Assembly (NCBI GenBank): GCA_003609755.1
Contig: AP017991.1
Location: 4,079,001-4,143,000, forward strand
Length of the DNA: 64,000 nt
Direction: 5' to 3'
Origin: Planktothrix agardhii NIES-204
Lineage (GTDB): Bacteria; Cyanobacteriota; Cyanobacteriia; Cyanobacteriales; Microcoleaceae
Shown here: piece by piece, positions 62,808-64,000 of the stretch
Numbering within the stretch: position 1 is the first letter of the stretch
Layout: every line of letters begins with the position of its first letter
Notes under the pieces: generated by a model
Seen by the model: the letters and a program-made list of their open reading frames with translations, nothing else
What the model was told of the DNA's origin: nothing
Databases searched by the model: none
Program-made: the position numbers and the translations under genes

Positions 62808-62822
62808 AGAAACCGGGTTTCT
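62808..62822. repeat. AGAAACCGGGTTTCT palindrome
   Basis: A full copy of the palindrome, between the frameshifted gene and fur. Confidence 0.8.
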
Positions 62823-62865
62823 GAATTCTGATCAAGTTTTGGTGCGTGAGCGTTGCTTACTCACC

Positions 62866-63315
62866 CTACAGGTGGGAGATGGGTTTGTTAATATTAATAG
62901 GATTAACAGAATAACCGTAAAAATTAATTTGATAATCTGTAATTTTAACGCCTGTTTGTTGTTCAACTTGGGCTAATAATTCTGGAGGTAATTCGATATG
63001 AATATCTAAAATTTGTTCGGTATCTAAACAATTAACATGGGAATGGGAATCACTAATATGTCCATATAAACGGCCGTCGGAACGTTCCACACACTCAATC
63101 ACATTTTCCCGGGATAGGGCTTCTAAATTTTGATAGACTGATGTATGACCAATAGCTTTACCCTGTTGATTTAATCGATCATAAATGTCCCGGGCTGATA
63201 AATGTTCTTGAACTTGCCAAAGCAATTCTAAAACTAAACGGCGCTGACGACTCAGCCGCATTCCTTTAGCTTGACAATAATTGATTGCATCTTCTAAAGA
63301 ACGAATTGGTTTCAC
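62866..63315 (-). CDS. Fur-family transcriptional regulator
   Basis: 149 residues. The N-terminal winged helix (about 15-85) has LSRQRRLVLELLWQVQEHLS, and the recognition part GHTSVYQNLEALS is typical. The C-terminal metal-sensing half has SDSHSHVNCLDTEQILD and IELPPELLAQVEQQTGVKI. The CxxC motifs of the usual structural zinc site are missing (CLDT replaces the first). It could be a PerR-, Zur- or Fur-like repressor; by eye I cannot decide. Its stop codon abuts the small repeat at 62840-62872. Confidence 0.92.
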   Translation of the reverse strand: MKPIRSLEDAINYCQAKGMRLSRQRRLVLELLWQVQEHLSARDIYDRLNQQGKAIGHTSVYQNLEALSRENVIECVERSDGRLYGHISDSHSHVNCLDTEQILDIHIELPPELLAQVEQQTGVKITDYQINFYGYSVNPININKPISHL

Positions 63316-63427
63316 TATTCTCGCCTCAGTTTATTTATGAAATTTCAATAGTTTTAGGATCACCGATCCCATACTTAGACTATACTTTCTATTGTATCTT
63401 AGGGATTTTATAGTAAACAGTGGTTTC

Positions 63428-63588
63428 TATAGCAATCCTAAATAGGTTGTAACATTTCAATACTGATATGAAACGGCTAGAAGTATTACCCCAGATCCCT
63501 CCCCCCGTGCACGGGGGGTTTGGGGGGGCTGTTCCGGTGTTCCCTTTTGATCAGGGATTTTAAACACAACTCAAATAGGATTGCTATA
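63428..63588. mobile_element. MITE-like element with 13-bp terminal inverted repeats
   Basis: TATAGCAATCCTA (63428-63440) and its perfect reverse complement TAGGATTGCTATA (63576-63588) bound a 161-base segment. It contains the G/C palindrome at 63501-63518 and no open frame. The TA ends suit an IS630/Tc1-type origin, which duplicates TA; this is inference. It sits between fur and crr6. Confidence 0.65.
63501..63518. repeat. CCCCCCGTGCACGGGGGG palindrome, copy 3
   Basis: Same core and TTTGGGGGGGCTGTTCC flank as the copy at 33851, here inside the MITE-like element. Confidence 0.85.
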
Positions 63589-63608
63589 TCTGCAAAGGTT
63601 GACATTGA

Positions 63609-64000
63609 ATGGCAATTATAATCAAGCTGAATTCTGAGCAAGTAAATCGTTTAGATCTGTCTCCTGTGCAAACGGTGATCGATTCCCTATCTAAAAATAA
63701 CGATATTACAGCCTATGAACAGCAGATTAGCTTCGAGATCGATTATCCCCGTGACCCGGAAGACCCCAGAGAAATTTCAGAAGTTCCTGAAATTCGCCTA
63801 TGGTTTATTCGCCTAGACGCCCAATATCCTTGGCTACCCTTGTTTCTGGACTGGAAATCTGGGGAATTAGCCCGTTATGTGGCGATGCTCGTCCCCCATC
63901 AATTCCATCGTACCGAAGGCATCCAATATAATCCGGAAGCCCTAGAAATCTTCTTAATGCAAAAGATCTTTATCCTTGACCACTGGTTCACCCAAAACAA
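63609..64000 (+). CDS. CRR6-type NDH-1 (NdhI) assembly factor, 3' end outside window
   Basis: The frame opens with ATG at 63609 and is still open at base 64000 (130 residues visible). It reads EVPEIRLWFIRLDAQYPWLP, LFLDWKSGELARYVAMLVPH, GIQYNPEALEIFLMQKIFIL: the CRR6 (DUF1817) family. CRR6 assists assembly of the NdhI subunit of the photosynthetic NDH-1 complex in chloroplasts and is conserved in cyanobacteria. The gene starts 21 bases after the MITE-like element, so its promoter may lie within it. Confidence 0.9.
   Translation, partial: MAIIIKLNSEQVNRLDLSPVQTVIDSLSKNNDITAYEQQISFEIDYPRDPEDPREISEVPEIRLWFIRLDAQYPWLPLFLDWKSGELARYVAMLVPHQFHRTEGIQYNPEALEIFLMQKIFILDHWFTQN

Overview
The window comes from a cyanobacterium, most likely a filamentous Oscillatoriales-type organism (Planktothrix/Oscillatoria/Lyngbya-like; inferred). 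Support: photosystem I subunit PsaD, a CRR6-type NDH-1 assembly factor, a bidirectional NAD(P)-linked Hox hydrogenase, many HIP1 octamers (GCGATCGC), heptanucleotide tandem repeats, and several palindromic repeat families between genes. No rRNA, CRISPR array, phage or complete insertion sequence was seen.

Layout. 1-8 kb: housekeeping and miscellaneous genes (aldehyde dehydrogenase fragment, GH10-like hydrolase, APH/P-loop kinase fusion, PfkB sugar/adenosine kinase, ribosomal protein L25, TM2-domain coiled-coil protein). 8-27 kb: an anaerobic-metabolism island. On the minus strand lie hypC, pflA, pflB, nifJ (PFOR) and a DHODH-like gene. Diverging from a 399-nt intergenic region on the plus strand are hoxE, hoxF, hcp, hoxU, hoxY, hoxH, a thioredoxin-like [2Fe-2S] ferredoxin, a PAS protein, a SpoIIE-type phosphatase and a truncated hoxW. 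Pyruvate cleavage by PFOR and PFL would feed acetyl-CoA, formate and reduced ferredoxin, and Hox would dispose of reductant as H2. The ferredoxin/PAS/phosphatase trio looks like a built-in redox-signalling module and is the most interesting feature here.

27-34.7 kb: housekeeping genes (cysS, hisI, sufE, trpE, psaD, an ABC permease, a TPR protein, an IscA/SufA-type protein). 34.7-53.6 kb: a glycosylation and surface-modification region. It has a methyltransferase, a type IV pilin with a Ser/Ala-rich segment, two tandem TPR-GT41 (SPINDLY/OGT-like) proteins, a toxin-antitoxin pair, a four-gene operon of unknown function, a GT-B glycosyltransferase with TPRs and a repeated domain of unknown function, a 1157-residue multidomain methyltransferase/glycosyltransferase/hydroxylase fusion, a small relative of the repeated domain, and a third GT41 protein.

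53.6-64 kb: a tRNA with CAT anticodon (probably Ile2), a CNNM/HlyC-type protein, a CPA1 antiporter with RCK domains, DUF4926 and DUF2281 proteins, a YoeB-type toxin-antitoxin pair, a decayed CHAT-domain gene with a frameshifted membrane-protein neighbour, a Fur-family regulator, a MITE-like element and the start of crr6. Small repeats have invaded this last region and altered the ends of several genes. All assignments rest on reading motifs by eye; no database search was run.
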